Shown here: positions 9,096-17,312 of the stretch, piece after piece
How the letters are laid out: each line of letters begins with the position of its first letter
Position numbering within the stretch: position 1 is the stretch's first letter
Notes under the pieces: model-generated
Told to the model about the DNA's origin: nothing
Databases searched by the model: none
What the model saw: only the letters and a program-made list of their open reading frames with translations
Made by a program: the position numbers and the translations under genes
DNA from: GCA-2697345 sp049602715
Lineage (GTDB): Bacteria > Pseudomonadota > Alphaproteobacteria > Rhodobacterales > Rhodobacteraceae
Assembly (NCBI GenBank): GCA_049602715.1
Contig: JBMYRX010000014.1
Coordinates: forward strand, 1-37,182
Length of the DNA: 37,182 nucleotides
Direction: 5' to 3'

Positions 9096-9132
9096 ATGAC
9101 GGCAAAGTCTTTAATTTTGGCTTTGCCGTCAT
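9096..9132 (-). promoter_or_regulatory. Perfect 12-bp hairpin between binding-protein and permease genes
   Basis: ATGACGGCAAAG (9096-9107) and CTTTGCCGTCAT (9121-9132) are exact inverted repeats around a 13-base loop. On the transcribed minus strand the hairpin forms 13 bases after the stop of the binding-protein gene. No T-run follows it, so it does not look like a full intrinsic terminator. In other binding-protein-dependent operons such hairpins protect the upstream message and lower expression of the membrane subunits; that role is inferred here. Confidence 0.75.
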
Positions 9133-9144
9133 AACTTTCTCTTT

Positions 9145-9954
9145 TTATTCAGCCCATTTATCGTTGTGGATTTGGAATGGGAAATACTTTAACGCATACT
9201 CTTTAAGTGATCCGTTTCGTATGAGAGTTTTTAAAGCCTCAGTTAAGCTGTCTCTTAATTCCTCATTTCCTTGTCTCAATCCGATACCAACGCCAACTCC
9301 GAAAAATTCTACCTCGTCAACAACTGGTCCTGCCAGTTCAAAGCCATCATTTCCATCTTTACTTAGAAATTTAAGGAAGGCCTTCATCGGGTTAGTCATA
9401 ATGACATCTGTTCGACCATTCAAAAGGTCTAGATATAGAGCTTCGTTTGAATCATATAAGACAACCGTAGCGGATGGTAATCTTTGTTCGAACCAGTCTG
9501 AGTAGGTAGTTGCTCTTTCGAGCCCAACTTTTATTCCCTTAAACGCCGCTGGATCAGGATTTCCGGATGCATCGAATAAATCTCTTCCTAGATCTTTTCT
9601 TGCAACCATTTGACCTACTGAGTCACGATATGGTCCAGTAAAATCAATTTTTTCCTTTCTTTTTTCTGTTATCGACATTGACGCTATGATTAGGTCAAAC
9701 TTGTTTGCTAAAAGAGCAGGGATCATCCCATCCCACTTTTGACATACATATTCTAAATCTAATCCCAAGATTTCGGCTACGCCCTTTGAGACGTCGACGT
9801 CATATCCGGTTAAAACTCCATCAGCAGTCTTAAAATTAAATGGTGCGTACGTGCATTCCATGCCTACTCTTAATTTTTGAGCAGACGCTGGATTGACCGC
9901 CGCAAGCAATAGTGTGGCTAAGCTAATTATTAAACTTCTATTTATAATTTTCAT
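9145..9954 (-). CDS. Periplasmic polar amino-acid-binding protein (SBP_bac_3 family)
   Basis: This is the extracytoplasmic solute-binding protein that delivers substrate to the permeases downstream. The open frame continues to a further ATG at 9981, but I place the start at 9954: it has GGGGG seven bases upstream and gives a textbook signal peptide (basic MKIINR, a leucine-rich core, then NPASA before QK). The mature protein has the family opening RVGMECTYAPFNFK, the ligand-contact segment GYDVDVSKGVAE, KWDGMIPALLANKFDLIIASM, and TEKRKEKIDFTGPY. It lacks a lipobox, so it is a free periplasmic protein. The substrate is likely an amino acid or related cation. The YAPF aromatic and IDFTGPY segments are common to lysine/arginine/ornithine and glutamine binders, so the exact ligand is open. 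Confidence 0.93.
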   Translation of the reverse strand: MKIINRSLIISLATLLLAAVNPASAQKLRVGMECTYAPFNFKTADGVLTGYDVDVSKGVAEILGLDLEYVCQKWDGMIPALLANKFDLIIASMSITEKRKEKIDFTGPYRDSVGQMVARKDLGRDLFDASGNPDPAAFKGIKVGLERATTYSDWFEQRLPSATVVLYDSNEALYLDLLNGRTDVIMTNPMKAFLKFLSKDGNDGFELAGPVVDEVEFFGVGVGIGLRQGNEELRDSLTEALKTLIRNGSLKEYALKYFPFQIHNDKWAE

Positions 9955-10130
9955 TATTACCCCCTTTTTGTTTATGTCCATCGATTAAATTCAATAAAGC
10001 CGAAGAATTTAAACGCAAAATGTAACAATTTTATTAAGCGTTTCGGTTTCCAGAATTTAACCATTAGTTCGTTTACTTTGTATAGTCCTAGCAAAGACTG
10101 AAATCCCCCTAAAGGAGGAGGTTTGATCTC

Positions 10131-10901
10131 TTAATCTTGTAAGTGTTGTAATACTTTCTCATGCAAGGAGACTGTACCACTTGCAATTATTCTGGAACCT
10201 GACTCAATATTTAAGGAGTTCCCAGACCAGTCGGTTATTTTTCCTCCTGCTCCCTCAACAATGGGAACAAGGGCACAAAAATCAAAAGCATCAAGATTAC
10301 CATCAATACAAATATCAATTAACCCCCTGACAAGTGATACGTAACTAACGCACCCACCATCATAAAACCTCCAGGACGTTTCTTTGCGTAAAGAAGTCAA
10401 AACCTTTTCTTTCTCTTTTAATGCTCCAGGATGACATGTCGATAGTACTGCATCATTTAGTTTTAGGCAGCGTTTGGTTTGTACTTTTTGTCCATTAACA
10501 AGTGTAGGACCTCCTGTGGTACCCATAGCTCTAAATCCACCTATCGGTATTTCAATTACTCCTAGTATTGGTTTGCCCTCGTAGCAGAGTGAAATTAAGC
10601 AGCCAAAATTTGGTATACCCGTTGCAAATGCGCGTGTTCCATCTATCGGGTCAATTACCCAAATAAAGTCGCTATCCAAACGTTCGTTCCCATATTCTTC
10701 TCCAAGGATCCCATGTGATGGAAAGTGTTTATTAATCTCATTTCTAAGAATTATTTCTATATTACGATCTACATCCGTTACAACACTACCATCTTCCTTT
10801 ACTTCGTATTTAGGCCCTTCCATATGCGCATTAACTAGTAGTGGCCTCACCAGGTCTGCTAATGAATTAGCAAAAGAAGTATATTTATCAATATTTCTCA
10901 T
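10131..10901 (-). CDS. Inositol-monophosphatase/HisN-family phosphatase (copy 2)
   Basis: This is a second phosphomonoesterase of the HisN-like branch, 256 residues. Its metal ligands are intact: Glu68-Glu69 in GILGEE, Asp84 and Asp87 in WVIDPIDGT, and Asp207 in LDAFDFCALVPIVEGAGG. The long shared stretches with copy 1 (HGILGEE, IDPIDGT, ATGIP/LTGIP, LVPI-EGAGG) show common ancestry, though the middle thirds differ. It lies just upstream of the binding-protein gene, separated by 176 bases, and 89 bases after the LuxR-type gene, all on the same strand. Whether it is cotranscribed with the transporter cannot be told, since the 176-base gap could hold a promoter. Confidence 0.88.
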   Translation of the reverse strand: MRNIDKYTSFANSLADLVRPLLVNAHMEGPKYEVKEDGSVVTDVDRNIEIILRNEINKHFPSHGILGEEYGNERLDSDFIWVIDPIDGTRAFATGIPNFGCLISLCYEGKPILGVIEIPIGGFRAMGTTGGPTLVNGQKVQTKRCLKLNDAVLSTCHPGALKEKEKVLTSLRKETSWRFYDGGCVSYVSLVRGLIDICIDGNLDAFDFCALVPIVEGAGGKITDWSGNSLNIESGSRIIASGTVSLHEKVLQHLQD

Positions 10902-10990
10902 GATCTTATTCCGGCCTTATATGTTAGAATGCTTTCGATATCTAAGATTAATATGCGATTTAGAAAAATTCTTCTCATTTCTTGGGATTA

Positions 10991-11839
10991 CTATAGGGTT
11001 AAGGAGTCGATATATCGAGAAAATAATTCTTGCTGACTTCCGATACCGAGTTTTTTATACATATTTTTTCGATGGCTTTTAACTGTAGTTAGAGCAATAT
11101 TTAGATTAGCAGCTATTGAGTTTCCAGAGTGTCCTTCTAAAATCAGTTTAGCTACTTCTCTTTCTCTCTGGCTTAATATGCCGTGCCCAAAATGTTCATA
11201 ACGCTGCTTTTGAGTTTTCGTAGTATTTTCATTAATTTTCTGCTGTCTAGTGGCTGACCAATGATTTTTAAAAATTGAAAGTAGTAATGGTTCAAGAATT
11301 TTTAAAGTATTAAGCTCAGATTCACTAAAGCCACTAATTTTCTTTTTAAAGATTGCGATTTCTCCCATCTCCTTGTTTGGTAAATCGATAAGAATGGATA
11401 CCTCTTCTAGTCTTTCAGGCCAGCCCTCAGTTAGATAGCCCAAATCTTCGTCTCGGGCCTCTTTGATCTTATACTCTTCAAAGTCCGTTATTTTAATGCA
11501 ATTTGGACCCAAAAGTTGTGTTATTTGCTTTATACCTCGGGTTTTCCCCTTTTTAAAAGATAGATATGCCGGATTTAAAACAAAAGTATCATTAATATAA
11601 TTCCGTAAACCTAACTGAGCCCGTTTCTCTTTAAAATTAGAGCTTAATAGTATGGGTTTTTCTTTGGGACGATAAACGATCATTATTGCTGCATCAATTT
11701 TGATACGAAACTCTATTAGTTTTACAAGAAGTTGGGGAAGTTTTTCTTTACCAATCGCATTTATAGTATTCGATATATGTTTTGTAAAAATGCGGTCGAA
11801 TGACCAGATTTGATCAGTAGTTAATGTGCTATTTGCCAT
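10991..11839 (-). CDS. LuxR-type transcriptional regulator with unrecognised sensor domain
   Basis: The last 65 residues of this 282-residue protein are a LuxR/FixJ (GerE) helix-turn-helix: LSQREREVAKLILEGHSG, then NSIAANLNIALTTVKSHRKNMYKKLG, with the invariant Glu and the TVKSHRKN recognition helix. The first 200 residues contain no receiver aspartate pattern and no obvious autoinducer-binding signature. They may be a divergent ligand-sensing domain. The gene is divergent from the amidohydrolase-mttB pair across 156 bases and is upstream of the phosphatase and transporter genes on its own strand, so either or both could be its targets. ATG with AGGATC upstream. Confidence 0.88.
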   Translation of the reverse strand: MANSTLTTDQIWSFDRIFTKHISNTINAIGKEKLPQLLVKLIEFRIKIDAAIMIVYRPKEKPILLSSNFKEKRAQLGLRNYINDTFVLNPAYLSFKKGKTRGIKQITQLLGPNCIKITDFEEYKIKEARDEDLGYLTEGWPERLEEVSILIDLPNKEMGEIAIFKKKISGFSESELNTLKILEPLLLSIFKNHWSATRQQKINENTTKTQKQRYEHFGHGILSQREREVAKLILEGHSGNSIAANLNIALTTVKSHRKNMYKKLGIGSQQELFSRYIDSLTL

Positions 11840-11878
11840 TTATTGCCTTGATCCTGCTTTAATAAACTAATTAAAATC

Positions 11879-11931
11879 ATGTACAAAAGTATTTAGTATA
11901 TATTATAAGCATATTATAGGTATGTACAGAA
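11879..11931. repeat. Two ATGTACA repeats in the luxR/amidohydrolase divergent region
   Basis: ATGTACAAAA (11879-11888) recurs as ATGTACAGAA (11922-11931), 43 bases apart start to start (about four helical turns), each containing the palindrome TGTACA. The DNA between is very AT-rich, with two TATAAT hexamers in the minus direction. This could be a paired operator for the LuxR-type regulator encoded next to it. The repeats are seen; the role is a guess. Confidence 0.3.
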
Positions 11932-11995
11932 ATCACTTAGAGGGGATTAAATACAAGTCTTGAGCTAGTTTTGTCTGTTTAGGAAAGAACTGATT

Positions 11996-13378
11996 ATGTC
12001 GAATAACGTTGACTTACTCGTTAGAGCGGACGCTCTTTACCCTATGCGTGATGACAAAGAAATCATTCTAGATGCAGAAGTAGCAATCGTTGAAGACAAA
12101 ATTGTATATGCGGGACCACGTTTGGATGACGATTACTGGAAAGTGAAGCAAGTCATTAATGGTAATGGGAAAGTTATCACGCCTGGTTTCGTTAACTGCC
12201 ACAGTCATACAGCGTCAATAGTGTTTAGAAGCCAAAGTGATGATGGTTCAGGTGGCAAGGCACTTTACTCAGTTGCTTTTAGATCGGAGCCGGACATTAC
12301 CCCAGAGCAATGGAGAGATTTTGCTCGGGTTGGTGTAATTGACATGATTAAATCGGGTTTTACCACAATTAATGACATATGGTATGAACCTGAAACACTT
12401 GCTGAAATCTGTGGAGATATCGGTTTACGGGCACAGATAGCTTACAAGGTATTTGATGTTAAATTAGAGGGTTTGTATAAAGGGTTATATAACCATATTT
12501 CCAAAATAGGTGATGAACGGCTCGAAAGAGGAATTAATTTTGTAAATAGTTGGAATGGTTTTGGAAACGACCTTATAACCGGACGTATTGGACCACATGC
12601 AACGGATACTTGCTCTCCTGAGTTACATAAAAATGCTTATCTGGAGGCAAAAAGATTAGGAGTTGGTAGGCATACTCATGCGGCGCAGTCACTCGGAGAA
12701 GTTGAATATATCAGAGATAAATATGGGGTAGGTCCAGTTTCTTATTTAGAAGAGCTTGGGGTTTTAAGCTCAGACTTAGTTTTAGCACATCTGACGTACG
12801 CGGATACTCAGGATCTAATAGCAGCAGCTAAAAATCAAGTAAAATATGCCCATTGTTCTACCATTTATCCACGTAGAGGTGTTTACCCAAATATTCGTGA
12901 AATTTCAGATAAGGGTATCCAGTGGGGATTGGCTACGGATTGGATGATGAATGATCCCTTCGAAGCGATGCGAAATGCTTTGAACGCCATCAGACTAAAA
13001 GAAGGTAGGCATGACGCTTATACTAGTCAGGAAGCGTTGTACGGTGCTACTACAAATAGTGCAGCCGTACTCGGGTTGGAAAAGTCTATTGGACAAGTAA
13101 AACCTGGTTTCAAAGCGGATCTAATACAAATTGATATCAATCGGCCTCATTTGGTTCCATTCTATGGTGAGTATTCTTCAATCGCTTACTATGCGCGTTC
13201 TTCGGATGTTGTGACAAGTATCATCAATGGTAAGTTAGTTATGGAAAATAGGAAAATCCGAGGTGTTGATGAGTATGAAGCACTAAAAAATGTAGAAAAA
13301 CATATACCCTATTTTTCTGACAAATTTATAAAACTAGGCGGTGCAGCACATAATGGGCTTTGTCCCTGTGGGATTTAA
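11996..13378 (+). CDS. Metal-dependent amidohydrolase (TrzA/AtzB/SsnA-like deaminase or chlorohydrolase family)
   Basis: This is a TIM-barrel amidohydrolase that hydrolyses an amino or amide group from a small, often heterocyclic compound in the cytosol. All five metal/catalytic positions are present: His69 and His71 (GFVNCHSHT), His226 with neighbouring His228 (GRHTHAAQS), His265 (LVLAHLTY) and Asp315 (LATDWMMND). The C-terminal GQVKPGFKADLIQIDINRP is the small beta-sandwich seen in deaminases of this family. The 460 residues match the family. It precedes the MttB-like gene by 31 bases and is probably cotranscribed with it. The exact substrate (guanine, cytosine, S-adenosylhomocysteine, a triazine or a ureide) cannot be read from the sequence. 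The ATG has GGAAAG upstream. Confidence 0.9.
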   Translation: MSNNVDLLVRADALYPMRDDKEIILDAEVAIVEDKIVYAGPRLDDDYWKVKQVINGNGKVITPGFVNCHSHTASIVFRSQSDDGSGGKALYSVAFRSEPDITPEQWRDFARVGVIDMIKSGFTTINDIWYEPETLAEICGDIGLRAQIAYKVFDVKLEGLYKGLYNHISKIGDERLERGINFVNSWNGFGNDLITGRIGPHATDTCSPELHKNAYLEAKRLGVGRHTHAAQSLGEVEYIRDKYGVGPVSYLEELGVLSSDLVLAHLTYADTQDLIAAAKNQVKYAHCSTIYPRRGVYPNIREISDKGIQWGLATDWMMNDPFEAMRNALNAIRLKEGRHDAYTSQEALYGATTNSAAVLGLEKSIGQVKPGFKADLIQIDINRPHLVPFYGEYSSIAYYARSSDVVTSIINGKLVMENRKIRGVDEYEALKNVEKHIPYFSDKFIKLGGAAHNGLCPCGI

Positions 13379-13409
13379 ATAAATCTAAATAAGCTTTCTT
13401 GGAGAGACG

Positions 13410-14945
13410 ATGGCAAATAAGTTATCAGGTGGAAAGAGAAGAGGACGAGTTCAGCGTCAGTCCGCTCCGGTTAAACGAAAGGTTAACTACAAACAACTAA
13501 GAAATTCGTTTTCTCCGCAAATTATATATTCTGATGATGAAGTTGTTAGTCTTCACAATACGGCTCTGAATGTTTTAGAGAATCTTGGAATTCGTGTTCT
13601 TCTGTCAGAGGCTCGGGGTATATATTCAAAAGGGGGAGCAAAAGTCATTGATGATATGGTATTTATCGGTAGCGACTTAGTTCAAGAAGCTTTAAAGTCT
13701 GCACCTTCATCAATTAAGCTTTGTGCCCCTAACCCAGACCGTAATCAAATTTATGAAGAGGGCTGTGTTCTTTTTATGGCGGCTGGAGGATGTCCTAACG
13801 TTTATGACAGAGTTCGCGGGCGAAACCCAGGTACACTTGAGACCTACAAGGACGCCGTAAAGTTGGTGCAAAGCTATGATATCTTACATAAAAATCCAGC
13901 TGCGCCAGAACCTCAAGATGTACCAGTTAATGTGCGTCATCTCGAAACCTTAAATACTCAACTTAGATTATCTGACAAGTTACTAACTATGTATGCAAGA
14001 GGAACAGGACAAACAGAACAAAGTTTTTCACTTGTTCAAACTGCTCTAGGTTTATCAGATAAAGAGTTTTCTGACAATGTTTGGGCAACAACAGTAATAA
14101 ATTCGAATTCACCTCGTATGTTGGATATTCCTATGGCTCAGGGGATTATTGATTTTGCCAAAGCAGGTCAAATGACGGTTATTACCCCTTTTTGTTTAGC
14201 CGGTGCTATGGCTCCTATAACAGTTTCTGGGGCTTTAGTGCTACAACATGCAGAGGCGTTAGCCGGCATCGTCTTATCTCAATTATCTAAATCTGGTGCT
14301 CCAGTAAGTTATGGGGGTTTTTCATCTAATGTAGATATGAAATCTGGCAGTCCAGCATTTGGCACTCCAGAGCATCTAAAAATGCAATTAGGGGCTGGTC
14401 AATTAGCTCGTTTTATTGGTTTACCATGGCGTTCCGCTGCAGGTTCAGCTTCAAATACTGCAGATGCACAGGGTGCACATGAAAATATAATGGGGTTATG
14501 GGGAGCGGTATTGGCTGGGGCAAATATGGTTATTCATGGCGCTGGATGGTTGGAAGGCGGTCTAACGTTTGGATTTGAAAAATTAATATGTGATGTTGAG
14601 GCTCTGCAAACAATGGCAGAAATGTTTAATCGGACATCAGCAGATATTGAAGAACAGGCGTATAAAGCGATAAAGGATGTACCTCCAGGAGGACATTTCT
14701 TTTCGACCCAACACACGATGGAAAGGTTTGATACGGAGTTTTATTCTCCAATTGTTGCAGATTTGAATAATTTTGGCACATGGGAGGCCAGTGGCGCCCT
14801 AACCGCAGACAGAAGAGCTACCAAGATATGGCAAGATATCTTAAATAATTTTAAACCTCCCAAAAAATCAGAAGAATTTTGTGGACGAGCACAAGATCTT
14901 CTAATGGATTTAAAAGAAAAGGGTGGAGCTAATCCGGTATCTTAG
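13410..14945 (+). CDS. MttB-family (trimethylamine/quaternary-amine methyltransferase-like) protein without pyrrolysine
   Basis: This is a member of the trimethylamine:corrinoid methyltransferase superfamily, 511 residues. There is no in-frame amber codon, so this is the non-pyrrolysine branch, whose studied members act on glycine betaine, proline betaine or carnitine and pass the methyl group to a corrinoid protein. Diagnostic parts are the ITPFCLAGAMAPIT segment near 250, VSYGGFSSNVDMKSGSPAFGTPE near 300, and GANMVIHGAGWLEGGLTFGFEKL near 370. The first 35 residues are strongly basic (GGKRRGRVQRQ), which is not part of the barrel. No corrinoid-binding partner protein or reactivase is encoded in the window. 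GGAGAG lies ahead of the ATG. Family certain, reaction unproven. Confidence 0.88.
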   Translation: MANKLSGGKRRGRVQRQSAPVKRKVNYKQLRNSFSPQIIYSDDEVVSLHNTALNVLENLGIRVLLSEARGIYSKGGAKVIDDMVFIGSDLVQEALKSAPSSIKLCAPNPDRNQIYEEGCVLFMAAGGCPNVYDRVRGRNPGTLETYKDAVKLVQSYDILHKNPAAPEPQDVPVNVRHLETLNTQLRLSDKLLTMYARGTGQTEQSFSLVQTALGLSDKEFSDNVWATTVINSNSPRMLDIPMAQGIIDFAKAGQMTVITPFCLAGAMAPITVSGALVLQHAEALAGIVLSQLSKSGAPVSYGGFSSNVDMKSGSPAFGTPEHLKMQLGAGQLARFIGLPWRSAAGSASNTADAQGAHENIMGLWGAVLAGANMVIHGAGWLEGGLTFGFEKLICDVEALQTMAEMFNRTSADIEEQAYKAIKDVPPGGHFFSTQHTMERFDTEFYSPIVADLNNFGTWEASGALTADRRATKIWQDILNNFKPPKKSEEFCGRAQDLLMDLKEKGGANPVS

Positions 14946-15021
14946 AAAACACTGAACAATTTTCTTTTACTACCACACCATCTAGATCTGAAAAATTTTT
15001 TATAATAATAGAGGTATTTAA

Positions 15022-15471
15022 ATGTTAAAAACAAAAATTCCACCACCAATTATCGCATTACTTTTTATAATCTTAATGTATTTATCAAGTTTGGTTATCG
15101 TTCCATTTAAATTTGACAATCAATCTCTATTGGCGTGTTTAATTTTCGTGATGGGCTTGATATTTGTTCTTAGCGCCATGCGTCAATTCAAACAGAAAAA
15201 TACTATCATAAACCCAATGACACCACAAAAAACAAGTGCTTTGGTGGTTGATGGGATTTTTAGCTATTCTCGCAACCCAATGTACTTGGGTTTATTATTA
15301 GTATTAACCAGCTCAGGTATTTATTTCGGAGCCTGGTTGAGCTTATTACTAGCTCCACTTTTTTGCTTTTTAATTACTACCTTACAAATTGTTCCCGAGG
15401 AGGAGGCAATGTTTAAACTTTTTGGTGAGAGTTTTGTCGAGTATACAAAAAAAGTACGTCGATGGATTTAA
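15022..15471 (+). CDS. Integral-membrane methyltransferase of the isoprenylcysteine/phospholipid methyltransferase type
   Basis: This 149-residue protein has about four hydrophobic segments. Its C-terminal half has the family signature: YSRNPMYLGLLL near residues 83-94, then IVPEEEAMFKLFGESFVEYTKKVRRW near the end, where the Glu and the FG-x-x-Y-x-x-Y pattern bind S-adenosylmethionine. Such proteins methylate lipids or prenylated or other membrane-bound thiols. It follows the mttB-like gene by 76 bases and precedes the GFA gene by 21. The real acceptor is unknown. Confidence 0.82.
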   Translation: MLKTKIPPPIIALLFIILMYLSSLVIVPFKFDNQSLLACLIFVMGLIFVLSAMRQFKQKNTIINPMTPQKTSALVVDGIFSYSRNPMYLGLLLVLTSSGIYFGAWLSLLLAPLFCFLITTLQIVPEEEAMFKLFGESFVEYTKKVRRWI

Positions 15472-15492
15472 CTTAATATTAATGAGGATAAA

Positions 15493-15957
15493 ATGAACAT
15501 ACAAAGTAAACATTTAGGCGGATGCTTGTGTGGGAAAGTTCGTTACGAGACTTACGGCTTCCCTGAGAGATCGGGAGTGTGTCACTGTCGTTATTGTCAA
15601 CTCAGAACAGGATCTTCCCTAGGTATATCAGTCTATTTTAAAGAAAAAAATGTTAAAATTATTTTAGGTGAACTAAATGAATACAGTTATGAAACAGAAT
15701 CTTCGAGAGTAGCTACTATAAAATTCTGTTCCAATTGTGGAAGTTCGTTATTCTGGCAAGTTGGAAGTTTTAAAGGAATGACGGGGGTAGCCGGAGGTTC
15801 ATTTGATCCGCCAACTTTTTGGTACGAGATTAATCGAGAAGTTTTCTGCCGATCAGGAGCACCTTTTATTTCAAGCAATATAAAGGAAAAACATCAGACT
15901 CATCCAGATTACCAACCCATAAATGAAGAATCAAATAGTCTGAAGGGTGGGAGTTAA
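15493..15957 (+). CDS. GFA-family zinc protein (formaldehyde-activating-enzyme-like)
   Basis: This 154-residue beta-rich zinc protein is homologous to glutathione-dependent formaldehyde-activating enzyme. All seven zinc cysteines are in the family pattern: Cys11 and Cys13 (GGCLCGKVRYE), Cys30, Cys32 and Cys35 (VCHCRYCQ), and Cys79 and Cys82 (FCSNCGSSLFW). The tail PDYQPINEE is also typical. Most members of the family have not been shown to act on formaldehyde, so the name gives only the family. It could handle a C1 by-product of the MttB-like enzyme two genes upstream, but that is inference. It ends 19 bases before the convergent deacylase. Confidence 0.88.
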   Translation: MNIQSKHLGGCLCGKVRYETYGFPERSGVCHCRYCQLRTGSSLGISVYFKEKNVKIILGELNEYSYETESSRVATIKFCSNCGSSLFWQVGSFKGMTGVAGGSFDPPTFWYEINREVFCRSGAPFISSNIKEKHQTHPDYQPINEESNSLKGGS

Positions 15958-15976
15958 TGATTATAATTTAGATAGT

Positions 15977-17269
15977 TTACAACTTCTCTAAACCACACCA
16001 ATCGGCAATAAAAAGAGCAATGGTCTGGGTCACTCGGCGTACACTTTCGAGATTAACGCGTTCGTTGAACCCATGAATTGCTTCCGAATAGGGCCCGTAT
16101 ACTAGTGCTGGAGTATCAGAGTAGAGGCCAAAAAATCGCGCATCAGTTGTAGCAGTTGTAGGGACATGATCGAGATTGTTCCCTGTAATCTTTTGATGTG
16201 CTTTTTCTAGTGCGTTTATAGCAATCTTGGTTTCTGGTTTATTATGCTCTGAGAGAGAATACCCTTCAGCTTGAAAGCCGTGATAAGTTATTTCAGGGGA
16301 GTTATTTTTTAGAAACGTATTTTCAGACGCAGCTGCCATAAGACAAGCTTCTATTTCATTGCAAGCAACTTTAAGGTCAGTACCAGGAAATACAGCCATT
16401 CTCACATCAAAAACACACCAGGCTGGTACAGAAGACACCCAATCACCCCCTTCGATTTTTCCAACATTTAGATTCAGTGGATGGTGATGATGTGAATAAG
16501 CAGGATGCCTATACTCTTTTTCATTCCACCTTTTTTCAAGACCTTCGAGTGCAGTTATCAGTGGAATTGCAGCTTTGATAGCATTTGAGCCTGTGTCAGC
16601 TCGTTCTACATGGACAGGTATCCCTTTGAGATGTACTTGAAACCATATTACCCCAAGCTGTGAGGAGGTAAGTGTTTCCTCTGACGGTTCGGTAATTAGG
16701 GCGGCATCCGCTGTGTATCCACGCTGAAGACAGGCTAACGCTCCGTTTCCAGTACATTCTTCCTCGACGACGGATTGAAAAAAAACATCTGCGGCAGGAG
16801 CAAAACCTGTTGCTCGAATAGCATCTAAAGCAAAAAGGTTTGCAGCTAGTCCTGCTTTCATATCCCCTACACCACGTCCATACATCCAACCATTATCTAC
16901 TCGAGGCTCATATGGTGGCGTGTCCCACATCTCTAAGGGACCTTCGGGAACCACATCTATATGACCATTTAAGATCAGTGATCTGCCTTTTTTTGTTTTA
17001 CTCTTATGGGATCCAACTACGTTTATGGCATCAGTGTAATCCCCAATCACAGGAGAGAAACCAGGTAAGTGAGAAATATCATTGACGTTGACGTTCCAGA
17101 CATCTACCTCATAGTTTCTTTTGGAAAGTTCTGATGTGATAAATTTTTGAGCCGATTGCTCGTTCCCTCTTGTCGATGGGTATGAGGTAAGAGTATGTAA
17201 GAACTGTTTTTCTTCCTCAAATAGATTGTTAACCTCCTTTACTACTCTAGCCTGCAGTTCGTTTTTCAT
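15977..17269 (-). CDS. M20-family ArgE/DapE-type deacylase
   Basis: This is a zinc-dependent deacylase/dipeptidase of the ArgE/DapE/ACY1 group, 430 residues. Metal ligands are visible: His103 in LNGHIDVVPEG, Asp136 in GRGVGDMKAG, the general base and ligand Glu169-Glu170 in SVVEEECTGNGA, and a C-terminal His in GPYSEAIHGFNERV. The dimerisation domain begins near residue 200 and is histidine-rich (YSHHHHPLN). The frame continues 20 codons upstream to 17329, overlapping the preceding gene. I choose 17269 because AAGGAAG sits seven bases ahead of it and it gives the usual N-terminus. It probably forms a two-gene unit with the flavin oxidoreductase upstream (43 bases apart). It likely removes an acyl group from an N-acyl amino acid or amine; the substrate is unknown. 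Confidence 0.9.
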   Translation of the reverse strand: MKNELQARVVKEVNNLFEEEKQFLHTLTSYPSTRGNEQSAQKFITSELSKRNYEVDVWNVNVNDISHLPGFSPVIGDYTDAINVVGSHKSKTKKGRSLILNGHIDVVPEGPLEMWDTPPYEPRVDNGWMYGRGVGDMKAGLAANLFALDAIRATGFAPAADVFFQSVVEEECTGNGALACLQRGYTADAALITEPSEETLTSSQLGVIWFQVHLKGIPVHVERADTGSNAIKAAIPLITALEGLEKRWNEKEYRHPAYSHHHHPLNLNVGKIEGGDWVSSVPAWCVFDVRMAVFPGTDLKVACNEIEACLMAAASENTFLKNNSPEITYHGFQAEGYSLSEHNKPETKIAINALEKAHQKITGNNLDHVPTTATTDARFFGLYSDTPALVYGPYSEAIHGFNERVNLESVRRVTQTIALFIADWCGLEKL

Positions 17270-17312
17270 AACTTCCTTACCTTTATTTATCAGCTTTCTT
17301 GAAAGATATAAT

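Noticed and set aside
10101..10122. Possible short hairpin CCTCC/GGGGG after the phosphatase gene as a terminator
   Set aside because: The stem is only five pairs with one G-U and there is no T-run, so it is too weak to call.
13410..14945. Pyrrolysine-containing MttB methyltransferase
   Set aside because: The gene has no in-frame TAG over its full length; it belongs to the non-pyrrolysine branch.
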